From Syntrophomonas sp. DTU019 (GTDB lineage Bacteria; Bacillota; Syntrophomonadia; Syntrophomonadales; Syntrophomonadaceae), in contig CAJYDM010000002.1 in NCBI GenBank assembly GCA_913757435.1, positions 248,001 through 312,000 on the forward strand: DNA of 64,000 bases. The letters run 5' to 3'. A program made the position numbers and the translations under genes. The notes under the pieces were generated by a model that was not told where the DNA came from, made no database searches, and worked only from the letters and a program-made list of their open reading frames with translations. Below are positions 17,431-26,046 of this stretch, piece by piece; positions within the stretch are counted from its first letter, which is position 1, and the number at the start of each line of letters is the position of its first letter.

Positions 17431-18387
17431 ATGTTTAGGACCAGGGTGACCGAAAAATTAGGAATCGAGTATCCGATTGTGGTTGGGACCATGATGCACA
17501 TCTCTGATCCGGTGTTCGTGGCTGCGGCTTCAGAAGCGGGATGTCTGGGCGTTTTGGCTTCAGCGATGTATAAGTCAGAAGAAGATTTGAAAAATGCGGT
17601 TCAACAGGTACGTTCCCTAACCAGTAAGCCGTTTGCAGTCAATCTAAACCTCTTTCCCGCCAGAGTACCAGTTGATAATGCAGCCTATGTGGAAATGCTC
17701 ATCGATGCAGGGGTTAGGATTATCGAGACCTCCGGCCACGGCATCCCAGAGCAGTTAGTCCCCGTTTTAACACGGCCTGATGTCACCTGGATCCATAAAT
17801 GTGTGGGATTGCGCTATGCACGTAAGGCTGAGTCTTTAGGAGCCGATATGGTTACGGTGGTGGGATATGAAAACGGCGGGGCGACCGGAATTTTGGACAT
17901 TGGCACATTTGTCCTCATTCCTACAGTAGCCCGCTCCCTGCATGTACCGGTGATCGGTGGGGGAGGGGTGACCAATGGACAAGGGCTGGTAGCAGCTCTG
18001 GCTCTGGGCGCCGAGGCTGTGATTATGGGCACCGCTTTTCTGGTGGCCGAAGAGTGTCCGATACACATCAATCTTAAGAAGGCGCTGCTGGAGGCCACAG
18101 AAACGGATACCACTTTGATCCTAAGATCGGTTGGAAACACCCACCGAGTTTGGAAAAACAAGAAAGCCAAGGAGATCATGCAATTAGAAAGTGACCAAGC
18201 TTCTGGCGATACTGTGATCAGTGCAGCTTCAGGCGACAATAACCTGCTGATGTACCAAAGCGGAGATATTGCTAAAGGTACTATCTCCTGCGGGCAGGGC
18301 ATAGGAATGGTAAATGAAATCAAACCTATCAAAAGTATAGTAGGCGATATTATTAGCGAGGCCGAGTCGGTAATTAAAGGGCTTTAA
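17431..18387 (+). CDS. NAD(P)H-dependent flavin oxidoreductase, YrpB/FabK-like
   Basis: A 318-residue FMN-binding TIM-barrel protein of the nitronate monooxygenase/FabK group. Visible hallmarks are the opening LGIEYPIVVGTMM, the phosphate-binding GGGGVTNGQGLVAALALGAEAVIMGTAFL, and SGHGIPEQLVP. Members include 2-nitropropane dioxygenase-like enzymes and enoyl-ACP reductase II; the sequence alone does not separate these. No fatty-acid synthesis genes are adjacent, so FabK is not favoured by context. AAAGGATGGGAAAGAC precedes ATG 17431. It is a lone plus-strand gene between the sigG remnant and the true sigG region. Confidence 0.8.
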   Translation: MFRTRVTEKLGIEYPIVVGTMMHISDPVFVAAASEAGCLGVLASAMYKSEEDLKNAVQQVRSLTSKPFAVNLNLFPARVPVDNAAYVEMLIDAGVRIIETSGHGIPEQLVPVLTRPDVTWIHKCVGLRYARKAESLGADMVTVVGYENGGATGILDIGTFVLIPTVARSLHVPVIGGGGVTNGQGLVAALALGAEAVIMGTAFLVAEECPIHINLKKALLEATETDTTLILRSVGNTHRVWKNKKAKEIMQLESDQASGDTVISAASGDNNLLMYQSGDIAKGTISCGQGIGMVNEIKPIKSIVGDIISEAESVIKGL

Positions 18388-18767
18388 GAATTGGCTTGAA
18401 TGCGGGTGGGGTGTACCGTGAACGTGAAAGACGACGGTTTTAACCGTTGGCCCCAATGTCAGTTGCAATGCTGCTGTTTACCGACGCTATGATCGCGGCA
18501 ACCTGCCAGAGGTTACCCGCGCTTTGCCGATCTAATTCCAGGGGTAACTTATGAACTGCTGGCGTCCAGACACGGAAGCTGGTTTTTGGATCTGGCAGCG
18601 TGGCAAATGATAATTGCACTTCTTCTCAAGCAGTAGCGGAAGCCTGGGAGGATAGGTTGGGGAGGCTACCGATTGATTGAGCAGCCGACTCCTGGCAGAA
18701 GAGGCCATCCCATTGCCTGATCCGCCGCATTCCTTCCTGCAATTGGGCAATACTTGACCCCTCAGGT
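18388..18767. other. intergenic stretch without a recognisable gene
   Basis: About 380 bases between two convergent transcription units. Short open frames exist on the minus strand but have no ribosome site and no similarity I recognise. CGACGGTTTTAACCGTTGG (near 18432) is a small hairpin that may contribute to termination after the flavoprotein gene. Confidence 0.4.
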
Positions 18768-18905
18768 TTATTCAGAGGACATTTCCAGGCGCACCAGATT
18801 GTCTACGGTGAAGGCATTTTCCGCTGATAAGTAACCCTGAGTCAGGGGCAGCAACAGGCCTAGAACGGTCATCAGCAGCACTAACGTCATGATCCTATTG
18901 CCCAT
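18768..18905 (-). CDS. small exported or membrane peptide downstream of sigG, 45 aa
   Basis: A short ORF with AAGGAGG placed about seven bases before ATG 18905. Residues 5-28 form a hydrophobic segment (IMTLVLLMTVLGLLLPL), a typical signal peptide or single membrane anchor, followed by a short polar tail ending NLVRLEMSSE. It starts 21 bases after the sigG stop, so it is probably read with sigG or in the forespore. The decayed copy at 17227 preserves the same C-terminal reading frame with conservative changes, which supports it being a real coding sequence. I recognise no family. Confidence 0.6.
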   Translation of the reverse strand: MGNRIMTLVLLMTVLGLLLPLTQGYLSAENAFTVDNLVRLEMSSE

Positions 18906-18926
18906 ATCCAAGCCTCCTTACCACCT

Positions 18927-19697
18927 TCAGATATATTTTTTGAGCTGTTTTAAGGCGGCTTTTTCCAGGCGTGAGACCTGTGCCTGGGAAATGCCGATTT
19001 CATCAGCTACTTCCATCTGTGTCTTGCCGGCGAAAAAACGCAAGTTCACAATATGCTTTTCCCGTTCATTGAGCTTTTTCATGGCCTCTTTGATGCTGAT
19101 CTCCTCTAACCACAGGTCGTCGGTGTTTTTGTCGTCACTGATCTGATCCATGACCAGAATCGGGTCGCCGCCATCATTATAGATCGGTTCGAACAGTGAC
19201 ACCGGATCCTGTATAGCATCCAGGGCGAACACCACCTCTTCACGAGGTAGTTCCAACTCCTTGGCGATCTGCACCACGGTAGGTTCGGAGGAATTATCCG
19301 AAACCAGCCGTTCCCTGACCTGCAGGGCTTTGTAAGCGATGTCGCGCAGCGACCGTGATACCCGCACCGGGTTGTTGTCACGCAGGTAGCGCCGTATCTC
19401 GCCTATGATCATCGGCACCGCGTAGGTTGAAAATCGCACATTCTGGCTCAGGTCGAAATTATCTATAGCCTTGATCAGTCCGATGCAACCCACCTGAAAC
19501 AGGTCATCCACGAATTCGCCGCGATTACTGAATCTCTGAATGACACTCAAAACCAGACGCAGGTTGCCCTGTATCAGCTTCTCCCTGGCCTGCTGCTCTC
19601 CCGCTTGAAACTCTTTAAACAACACTCTCATCTCATCGTTTTTCAATACGGGAAGTTTGGAGGTATTGACCCCGCATATCTCAACTTTATTGATCAA
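18927..19697 (-). CDS. sigG: RNA polymerase sporulation sigma factor SigG
   Basis: Forespore-specific late sigma factor, 256 residues. It starts INKVEICGVNTSKLPVL, the hallmark N-terminus of SigG, then has region 2 (LRLVLSVIQRF, DDLFQVGCIGLIKAIDNFDLS, RFSTYAVPMIIGEIRRYLRD) and region 4 (LNEREKHIVNLRFFAGKTQMEVADEIGISQAQVSRLEK). The start is TTG 19697, as AAGGAG lies six bases before it; an upstream in-frame ATG at 19724 lies ahead of that site. It follows sigE as in Bacillus subtilis, with a terminator-like hairpin between them, consistent with separate control of sigG late in development. Confidence 0.95.
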   Translation of the reverse strand: MINKVEICGVNTSKLPVLKNDEMRVLFKEFQAGEQQAREKLIQGNLRLVLSVIQRFSNRGEFVDDLFQVGCIGLIKAIDNFDLSQNVRFSTYAVPMIIGEIRRYLRDNNPVRVSRSLRDIAYKALQVRERLVSDNSSEPTVVQIAKELELPREEVVFALDAIQDPVSLFEPIYNDGGDPILVMDQISDDKNTDDLWLEEISIKEAMKKLNEREKHIVNLRFFAGKTQMEVADEIGISQAQVSRLEKAALKQLKKYI

Positions 19698-19741
19698 GCT
19701 GGCTCCTTCCCTTCTCTGCAACATTGTCCCTGGTAAATCAT

Positions 19742-19767
19742 AAAAAATAGTGCCTCATAAAGCACTA
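19742..19767 (-). terminator. terminator-like hairpin just upstream of sigG
   Basis: AGTGC pairs with GCACT around a short loop and is followed by ATTTTTTA on the minus strand, about 45 bases before the sigG start. It would limit read-through from the spoIIGA-sigE operon. A second hairpin (GGGGCAG/CTGCCCC, 19824-19847) lies closer to sigE. Confidence 0.55.
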
Positions 19768-19859
19768 AATTCCCTTATATTAAATTGTTTACGCCACAGC
19801 CAGGATTTATTCGTTCTTGATGAGGGGCAGAACATTAAGCCTGCCCCCTTATTCAGACC

Positions 19860-20582
19860 TTATTCGATCTTTCTGATTTCACGCTGCAGCCTTTTAAGGA
19901 TTCTCTTTTCCAGGCGAGAGATATACGATTGCGAAATACCCAGGATGTCGGCTACTTCCTTCTGAGTCTTTTCCAATCCGTCCCCTAAGCCAAAACGCAG
20001 TTGTATAATAGTCTTTTCTCGACTGCTCAGCTTATGCATGGCCTGCCACAGCAGGCTCTTTTCCACCTCATGTTCAATGCGCTTGTAGATCATGTCCCCG
20101 TCAGTCCCCAGCACATCTGATAGCAGCAGTTCATTGCCGTCCCAGTCCACATTGAGCGGCTCATCTAATGAAACCTCGCCACGGTTTTTAAGGTTGCGGC
20201 GCAGGTACATGAGGATCTCGTTTTCGATGCAGCGTGAAGCATAAGTGGCCAGCTTGATATTTTTCTTGGGTTCGAAGGTATTGACAGCTTTGATCAAACC
20301 GATGGTGCCGATGGAAACCAGGTCTTCGATATTGATGCCGGTGTTTTCAAATTTCTTGGCGATGTATACCACCAGGCGCAGGTTGTGTTCGATGAGTTTG
20401 GACTTGACCCCCACATCTCCCTGCTCCAGGCGCGAGATCAGACTCATCTCCTCGGTTTCTTGCAGGGGTGGAGGCAATACCTCAGTCGAGCCGATGTAAT
20501 GGATGAACTGCGGTATGCGCTTTTTGATGTACAAGCGGATCAGGCTCATCTGACAGTTCTTCAACAGGTCTCTGATTCCCAT
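19860..20582 (-). CDS. sigE: RNA polymerase sporulation sigma factor SigE
   Basis: Mother-cell early sigma factor, 240 residues, made as an inactive precursor. The N-terminal stretch of about 25-30 residues ([19 protein letters not shown]) is the membrane-associated pro-sequence that SpoIIGA removes. Region 2 follows ([62 protein letters not shown]), then region 4 ([18 protein letters not shown]...[23 protein letters not shown]). The gene lies directly after spoIIGA, the standard spoIIG arrangement, which pairs the precursor with its protease. Confidence 0.96.
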   Translation of the reverse strand: MGIRDLLKNCQMSLIRLYIKKRIPQFIHYIGSTEVLPPPLQETEEMSLISRLEQGDVGVKSKLIEHNLRLVVYIAKKFENTGINIEDLVSIGTIGLIKAVNTFEPKKNIKLATYASRCIENEILMYLRRNLKNRGEVSLDEPLNVDWDGNELLLSDVLGTDGDMIYKRIEHEVEKSLLWQAMHKLSSREKTIIQLRFGLGDGLEKTQKEVADILGISQSYISRLEKRILKRLQREIRKIE

Positions 20583-20593
20583 GCCATTTCCTC

Positions 20594-21472
20594 CTATCCT
20601 TCCACCATATCCGCAGGGATCAAGAGTTGGTAATTGCCCTGCGGATTCAACTGCTCGCGATAGATCCCCACCACTGCGTTTCTATGCAAGATGTCTTTAG
20701 AGCCGATGTTCAATACCACCTCGTCAGCGCGGACACCCAATAACATTCCGTTTTTTCTGCCGATGGAAGAGAAGGGTATCAATCTCAGGCGATTGGCCCA
20801 ACTGCTATTCATGATCTGTTCCAGCATGGCCTCCTCGCTCTGAGTCCCTTCCATCATGTGCTGCAAATCCTGAGGCAGACAGGACTTGATAAGTGCATAC
20901 TCGGCCACGATCACCGGTCTTCTGGTCAATGGGTCTTTGAGTGCGTTGCCAGTGTCCACGAAACCATGCCCGCAGCAGTGCTGTTTGCCAAAACGCAGAT
21001 CCACCTGAAATTTGAGCAATCCCGGCAGAAGATGGTCCTTGACGTAGCGGCCAGCGAATAGGCCGATGGCCAGTGCGGCGAAGACTGCCACCAGAATCCA
21101 GACGGCCGGGAAAAGACTTTCGATCACAGTGCCGGCCAGCAGTGAGGATGCTGCGATGGTGGCGCCGGCTACGGTAAAATTGATCAGGTAGAAGTAAAGC
21201 AAAACCTTGCCATAATCCTGCCAGCGGCCTGGTCTGATGGCCAGCATGACCATGAACAGGGAAAAAACGATTTTACCGGTCAGGCTAAAGAGAGGATTCC
21301 CTCTGAGCCACACATAACCGACCGCATAGGCCGCACCCAGGGCTGCTGCCACCGCCAGGCGGGCGTGATTGGGCCTTAAGCCGGACAACCGGGATGTCGC
21401 CCACAGGATAACGAAATCCATTATAAAATTATTAAGGAAGGTCAAGTCCAAATACACTTTAGAATCGCTCAA
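20594..21472 (-). CDS. spoIIGA: sigma-E processing peptidase SpoIIGA
   Basis: Membrane aspartic protease that activates pro-SigE, 292 residues. The N-terminal half has about five membrane segments beginning [21 protein letters not shown], the typical opening of this family. The C-terminal domain holds the protease-like motif [17 protein letters not shown] with the catalytic aspartate at about residue 173, then [10 protein letters not shown]. The start is TTG 21472 with AAGGTGAGGGC upstream. It is the first gene of the spoIIG unit and lies downstream of ftsZ beyond a terminator. Confidence 0.92.
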   Translation of the reverse strand: MSDSKVYLDLTFLNNFIMDFVILWATSRLSGLRPNHARLAVAAALGAAYAVGYVWLRGNPLFSLTGKIVFSLFMVMLAIRPGRWQDYGKVLLYFYLINFTVAGATIAASSLLAGTVIESLFPAVWILVAVFAALAIGLFAGRYVKDHLLPGLLKFQVDLRFGKQHCCGHGFVDTGNALKDPLTRRPVIVAEYALIKSCLPQDLQHMMEGTQSEEAMLEQIMNSSWANRLRLIPFSSIGRKNGMLLGVRADEVVLNIGSKDILHRNAVVGIYREQLNPQGNYQLLIPADMVEG

Positions 21473-21569
21473 TTGCCCTCACCTTGATATGAAAAGATCC
21501 TTCCGCTTGACAGCTGTCAGCTTTAATCACTATAAACATTCATATTCTAAGACCTGCGACGGTATGCTT

Positions 21570-21585
21570 ACCAGATTATACCAGA
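21570..21585 (-). promoter_or_regulatory. candidate spoIIG promoter -10 region
   Basis: An extended -10 element TGGTATAAT lies on the minus strand about 100 bases before spoIIGA, after the ftsZ terminator. No clear -35 is visible at 17 bases; spoIIG promoters elsewhere have unusual spacing and depend on Spo0A, but I could not identify convincing Spo0A boxes. Confidence 0.35.
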
Positions 21586-21640
21586 CCTGGTTAAAAGAAT
21601 TTGTTGGATTTGCTTTGCATTTAGCGCTTTCTTATTCCTC

Positions 21641-21676
21641 TAAAAAACAAAAACCGGGAATAAAGCATTCCCGGTT
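21641..21676 (-). terminator. rho-independent terminator after ftsZ
   Basis: On the minus strand AACCGGGAAT pairs with ATTCCCGGTT and is followed by TTTGTTTTTT. It lies about 40 bases after the ftsZ stop and separates the division cluster from the spoIIG operon. Confidence 0.92.
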
Positions 21677-21713
21677 GTATCCTGGTTATTTGGCCGTTCA
21701 GTCTGGTCCAGAC

Positions 21714-22796
21714 CTATCTGTCAGTGCGTTTGCGGCTGCGTAAAAAGGGTGGTATCTCCAGGTCGCCTTTTTCCGCAAAGGTAGGCGGGGCTTCAATACC
21801 GCTGCGGCTGCTCTTGCTGGTTTCGCCCAATCTGGGCTTATAGGCGCTGAATCCGGTGGCGATCACGGTGACGCGCACCTCGTCTTCAAGGCTCTCAATA
21901 ATATTGGCTCCGAAGATAATATTAGCTTCAGCATCGACTGCCTGATGAATTATCTCGGCGGCTTCATAGATCTCAAACAAGGTGAGGCCTCCTCCCCCGC
22001 TGATGTTGAACAAGACCCCTTTGGCCCCATCGATGGAGGTCTCCAGAAGCGGGCTGGATATCGCCATGCGAGCTGCTTCTGCGGCGCGGTTTTCACCTTT
22101 GGCGGTGCCGATGCCCATCAATGCTGAACCAGTGTTTTTCATTACGGTTTTCACATCGGCGAAGTCACAGTTGATGACTCCCGGCACCGCGATGAGGTCG
22201 GAAATGCCCTGCACGCCCTGGCGAAGAATGTCATCGGCAATACGGAAGGCGTCATTAAAGGCGGTGTTCTTCTCAACCACCTGCAAGAGGCGGTCATTGG
22301 GAATAGTTATTAAACTGTCCACTTCTTCGCGCAGGTTATGTATGCCGCTCTCGGCCTGCGAGTTCCGTTTGCGGCCTTCAAAAGTAAACGGCCGGGTCAC
22401 TACGCCTACGGTAAGTGCACCCAGCTCCCTGGCTATACGCGCGATTACCGGCGCTCCACCAGTGCCGGTGCCTCCGCCCATTCCTGCGGTGACGAAAACC
22501 ATGTCAGCGCCCTGCAGGGCCCTTTTGATTTCATCAGCATTCTCTTCTGCGGCCTTGAGGCCGATCTCCGGGTCGGCACCCGCACCTAAACCCTTGGTCA
22601 GCTTTTCACCCACCTGTATCTTCTTGTCGGCTTTGGAGATCCACAATGCCTGTGAATCAGTATTAACGGCTACAAACTCAACCCCTTTTAATCCGGCTTC
22701 AATCATGCGGTTTATGGCGTTGTTGCCGCCGCCGCCGATTCCTATGACCTTGATATCAGCAAATTGTTGCATCTCAACGTCAAAATCCAGTGGCAT
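21714..22796 (-). CDS. ftsZ: cell division protein FtsZ
   Basis: Tubulin-like GTPase that forms the division ring, 360 residues. The GTP-binding signature GGGTGTG lies at about 108-114, preceded by the N-terminal [15 protein letters not shown] and NTDSQAL motifs. [17 protein letters not shown]-type helix 7 residues ([12 protein letters not shown]) carry the catalytic-loop region. The C-terminus ends in [13 protein letters not shown], the conserved peptide that binds FtsA and SepF. AGGAGG precedes ATG 22796. It follows ftsA by about 20 bases and is followed by a terminator. Confidence 0.98.
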   Translation of the reverse strand: MPLDFDVEMQQFADIKVIGIGGGGNNAINRMIEAGLKGVEFVAVNTDSQALWISKADKKIQVGEKLTKGLGAGADPEIGLKAAEENADEIKRALQGADMVFVTAGMGGGTGTGGAPVIARIARELGALTVGVVTRPFTFEGRKRNSQAESGIHNLREEVDSLITIPNDRLLQVVEKNTAFNDAFRIADDILRQGVQGISDLIAVPGVINCDFADVKTVMKNTGSALMGIGTAKGENRAAEAARMAISSPLLETSIDGAKGVLFNISGGGGLTLFEIYEAAEIIHQAVDAEANIIFGANIIESLEDEVRVTVIATGFSAYKPRLGETSKSSRSGIEAPPTFAEKGDLEIPPFLRSRKRTDR

Positions 22797-22816
22797 TAAA
22801 AAACCTCCTCTGTCCT

Positions 22817-24034
22817 TTACCTAAAAAAATCCTTATACCATTCGCCCATTCTGTCAAATAAACTTGACAGGCCACGTTTGTTTTCGATTTTGTGGGGCTC
22901 AATGTGCCGGGCTGCACAGATCAATCCCCCTATTACCGCGCCATAGCACGGTTTGCGGTATTCTCCCGCCAGTCCCGGAACCCGGTCGGGATAACCCAAC
23001 CTCACCGGTATCCCCAGATATTCCTCGAATAAGTCCGTCATCCCAGTAAGTTTAGCGCCCCCTCCGGTCAGAACTATCCCTGCCGGAATCCTCTCCAGCA
23101 CATCGGATTGCCTCAGTTCAGCATACACCATTTGAGCGATTTCCAATACCCGGGCAGAGATAATTTCTGTCACCAACTGCTGAGAAACCTGGCGCCCAAC
23201 CTGACCCTGGACGTCTTTGATATCGATCAAATCTTCATCCCCATCATCACCTGCCGGAGAATAGTTGAGGTCGCTGCGTTCTTTCAGGCAGGCCGCTTCT
23301 TGCAGCGAAGTCTTGAGGATGATAGCCAGATCCCTGGTTATGTGTTCTCCGCCCAGAGGCAGCACCGCAGCACACAACAGACTGCCGCGTTCGAACACGC
23401 TTACATCGATGGTTCCGCCCCCGATATCGACCAGGGCTACCCCCATCTCCATCTCGGTGGGCATTAATACTGCTTCACAATCCAGCAGTGGATTGAAAAC
23501 CAGCCCTTCGACCTCCAGGTTGATCCGGCTGGCACTGCGCTGTAAATTCTGTACCGCGGCGATAGCCGCTACCACCACCGTAATCTCAGCTTCCAAGCGG
23601 CTTCCCACCATGCCAATCGGTTCTTTGACACCATCGTATCCATCGATGATGTACTGTCGTTCCACGGTCTGCACGATGCCTTTGTCAGGAGGTAAAGAAA
23701 TGGTGCAAGCCGAATGCAGAACCCGGTTCTTGTCCTCCGGTGAAATTTCATAACTGGGGGTTCCGACGGCTACCACGGTATGATTATTCAAGGTTGAAAG
23801 GCTGGTTCCGGAAAAACCGATCAAAGCCCCGCTTATCTCCACACCGGTCAGCCTCTCCAAGGCGTTCAAAGCTTCTTCCATGCCCTGGGCGGCCGCTTCG
23901 ATATCAACTATGTGTCCTTTTTTAATTCCCTTGGCGGGCAAGGACGAAATACCCAAAACGTTTATCTGATCTATTGCCACCACTTCAGCCATGGCGGCTT
24001 TGATGGTGTGGCTCCCTATGTCCAGGGCAACCAC
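22817..24034 (-). CDS. ftsA: cell division protein FtsA
   Basis: Actin-like protein that tethers FtsZ to the membrane, about 405 residues. It shows the phosphate-1 motif [12 protein letters not shown], the family segment [17 protein letters not shown], phosphate-2 [13 protein letters not shown], and the adenosine motif [13 protein letters not shown]. The C-terminal helix [11 protein letters not shown] fits the membrane-targeting peptide. The first standard start is GTG 24034, but it lacks a ribosome site. GAGGGGGA lies 25-30 bases further upstream, and the in-frame codons between them would encode ITIRNRHI, a plausible FtsA beginning, so a non-standard ATC start is possible. Confidence 0.93.
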   Translation of the reverse strand: MVALDIGSHTIKAAMAEVVAIDQINVLGISSLPAKGIKKGHIVDIEAAAQGMEEALNALERLTGVEISGALIGFSGTSLSTLNNHTVVAVGTPSYEISPEDKNRVLHSACTISLPPDKGIVQTVERQYIIDGYDGVKEPIGMVGSRLEAEITVVVAAIAAVQNLQRSASRINLEVEGLVFNPLLDCEAVLMPTEMEMGVALVDIGGGTIDVSVFERGSLLCAAVLPLGGEHITRDLAIILKTSLQEAACLKERSDLNYSPAGDDGDEDLIDIKDVQGQVGRQVSQQLVTEIISARVLEIAQMVYAELRQSDVLERIPAGIVLTGGGAKLTGMTDLFEEYLGIPVRLGYPDRVPGLAGEYRKPCYGAVIGGLICAARHIEPHKIENKRGLSSLFDRMGEWYKDFFR

Positions 24035-24121
24035 TATATGGCGGTTCCTGATAGTGATTCCCCCTCACTTTAAGGTCTACATAGAAATACCACAAAATCC
24101 TGAATATCCCTTTATTTGAGT

Positions 24122-24457
24122 CTAATATTTTTTCATGAGATATCGACGAATTATTGCCATATTTTGGAACAATCGCACTCCAAAGACCAGCACTGCGGCC
24201 AGATAGAGATCGACCCCCAGGCGGTCCCCCAGATAGGCCATACCTGCCGCCAGGAGAGCATTGACCACAAATCCGGTAACAAAAATGGTGCTATCGAAGC
24301 CGTCCTCCATATAAGCGCGGATGCCCCCCAATACGGAGTCCAAAGCCGCCAGGATAGCAATAGACATATATTTCGCGTATACCACCGGAAATAGCACCGG
24401 CATCTGCAATCCGATAAATACCCCTATCAATAAACAAAAAATTACTAGCAGCCACAT
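24122..24457 (-). CDS. sbp: small basic membrane protein (DUF1290, Sbp family)
   Basis: A 111-residue membrane protein of the DUF1290/Sbp family, with about three membrane segments. ILAALDSVLGGIRAYMEDGFDSTIFVTGFVVNALLAAGMAYLGDRLGVDLYLAAV is the characteristic central block. The gene lies between a DUF881 gene and ftsA, the position it holds in Bacillus. Function is unknown; context suggests a role near the division machinery. The start ATG 24457 has GAGG upstream at about nine bases. Confidence 0.85.
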   Translation of the reverse strand: MWLLVIFCLLIGVFIGLQMPVLFPVVYAKYMSIAILAALDSVLGGIRAYMEDGFDSTIFVTGFVVNALLAAGMAYLGDRLGVDLYLAAVLVFGVRLFQNMAIIRRYLMKKY

Positions 24458-24460
24458 CTC

Positions 24461-25180
24461 TTATTGCGCCTCATTCGCTTGTTCTACCGGCACCGCATGG
24501 GTGAACTTCATAATCCCGTTGTAGCCCGGCAATTCCATGTTGTCAGTTTTCTGCAGATTGGTCTGGACACCCAGGATTTTCAGGGTTTCCAGGTGGCCGC
24601 CCCTGATGTTCAATCCGCTGGTCAGCATATCCGGATCGCCGATAGCCTTGATCACATATGGGGGCCCGATGCGAACCCAGTTTACTAATATTAAAGTTCC
24701 GGCACATCTGATTTCTGAAACCGCAGTCAGGCGCTGTTCATTGATTGCGATTGCTTCCGCACCCGAGGCACGCATCTCGTTGACCAGGGTCAACAAATCG
24801 TAATCATGTACGATACCATAGTTGGGATTCTCCCCGGTCTGCAAGGTGTGGGTGCTGTCGTTTAAAGTCAGCACTATTCCAGGCCCGCTTACGGCCACCT
24901 TTCCTGCCGCCATATTGGCTTTGATCACCTCATCATGCATGTCCGCCATAGCCTGATTGTCCTGGCGGATGTTCTGCAGTTTGTCACGCAGACTCTGCAC
25001 TTCCTCCGCTAGCGTATCGCGCTGCTTGGTGACCTCGTAAAGTTGTTGGCTCAATTCCTCCATTCGCCCCGGCATCAGGGTGTCGTTTATATTCTCCTGG
25101 GTTTTGAACTGTATGGCCAGCATAATGCCCAAGATAATACAAATAACTGCAATTGTGATTTGTGCACTGCGGTTGCGCAT
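24461..25180 (-). CDS. DUF881 family membrane-anchored protein (YlxW/YlxX-like)
   Basis: A 239-residue protein with one N-terminal membrane segment (ITIAVICIILGIMLAIQF), then a coiled-coil stretch (about 35-75, LSQQLYEVTKQRDTLAEEVQSLRDKLQNI) and the DUF881 domain, marked by GPGIVLTLNDS, DLLTLVNEMRASGAEAIAINEQRLTAVSEIRC and the terminal GYNGIMKF. The family is typical of the ftsQ-ftsA interval of Firmicutes and its function is unknown. It overlaps no neighbour and sits three bases before sbp, suggesting coupled translation. A weak AAGAAGG ribosome site precedes ATG 25180. Confidence 0.88.
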   Translation of the reverse strand: MRNRSAQITIAVICIILGIMLAIQFKTQENINDTLMPGRMEELSQQLYEVTKQRDTLAEEVQSLRDKLQNIRQDNQAMADMHDEVIKANMAAGKVAVSGPGIVLTLNDSTHTLQTGENPNYGIVHDYDLLTLVNEMRASGAEAIAINEQRLTAVSEIRCAGTLILVNWVRIGPPYVIKAIGDPDMLTSGLNIRGGHLETLKILGVQTNLQKTDNMELPGYNGIMKFTHAVPVEQANEAQ

Positions 25181-25208
25181 TTCTTGTACCTTCTTACCTA
25201 CTCCTTGA

Positions 25209-25949
25209 TTAGTCCAGCGTTTTCACTACCGGCTGACCCTTAAAACGTAAATCAACATAGCTTAAGCCAGTCTGGCCCTGTTCTTCATAATCCTCCTCGA
25301 TACTTATGATCTGCACCAGCGACTGCACTTTTTCATCCAGCCGTTCCAGACCCCCGAATTTAATCTCAGTCCCTCTGTTGGTATACAAGACCAATTCTTG
25401 GCTGGCATTCACATAATGATAATCAGAGATGTCGGCCCGGCTCTCGGCCGGTATGGCATCCCACACCCGACGTACAGAGGAAACCGCTTCCTGGTCAAAA
25501 ACTTGTCCCAACACCACCTGCTCTGGTTGCTGGTCCAAAGTAATTATACAATATTGATCTGCGGAAAATGTATTAATCTTATCGAGGACGATCCCGTCCA
25601 TATCCAGGCACAAAAATGCGCCCTGATACGGCGTTAAGGCCCAGGCCTGGCGCTCTTCAACCTGGATCTCCAGATGCCGGGGCCAATGCCTGATCACTTT
25701 GACCTCCTTGACCATGGGGTGCACCCGCAGGGCATGGCTGATCTGATTTCCATCCACCGAAAAGATATTTTGGCCGATATGCAGCCCGGAGAGGCGGATG
25801 ACCTCCGCTGAACCCAATTTGTCCGCCCCCTGGACCGTGATTACATCGATATAGAAGAAAGAACTATGCACAAAAAGGAAAAGCGAGAGGAGTGTAACCA
25901 ACAGGAAAACCGTATACTTTACCAAACCGTTATACCATAGATTCTTCAT
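25209..25949 (-). CDS. ftsQ: cell division protein FtsQ/DivIB
   Basis: Bitopic division protein of the FtsQBL complex, about 246 residues. A single membrane segment (YTVFLLVTLLSLFLFVHSS) is followed by a POTRA domain beginning FFYIDVITVQGADKLGSAEVIRLSGL, then the FtsQ domain (VKVIRHWPRHLEIQVEERQAWAL). I chose ATG 25949 because GAGG lies six bases upstream and the sequence begins a basic cytoplasmic tail. An in-frame ATG at 26009 would add 20 residues of poor composition. It lies between murA and the DUF881 gene in the division cluster. Confidence 0.9.
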   Translation of the reverse strand: MKNLWYNGLVKYTVFLLVTLLSLFLFVHSSFFYIDVITVQGADKLGSAEVIRLSGLHIGQNIFSVDGNQISHALRVHPMVKEVKVIRHWPRHLEIQVEERQAWALTPYQGAFLCLDMDGIVLDKINTFSADQYCIITLDQQPEQVVLGQVFDQEAVSSVRRVWDAIPAESRADISDYHYVNASQELVLYTNRGTEIKFGGLERLDEKVQSLVQIISIEEDYEEQGQTGLSYVDLRFKGQPVVKTLD

Positions 25950-26046
25950 TTGCTGCCTCTGCCCCAGATTGATGTGATAGATTATAGCAGAATTCGGTAG
26001 GAAAATCATCTTTGGGAACGGATTTCCTGCTTACTAAGATCAAAAA

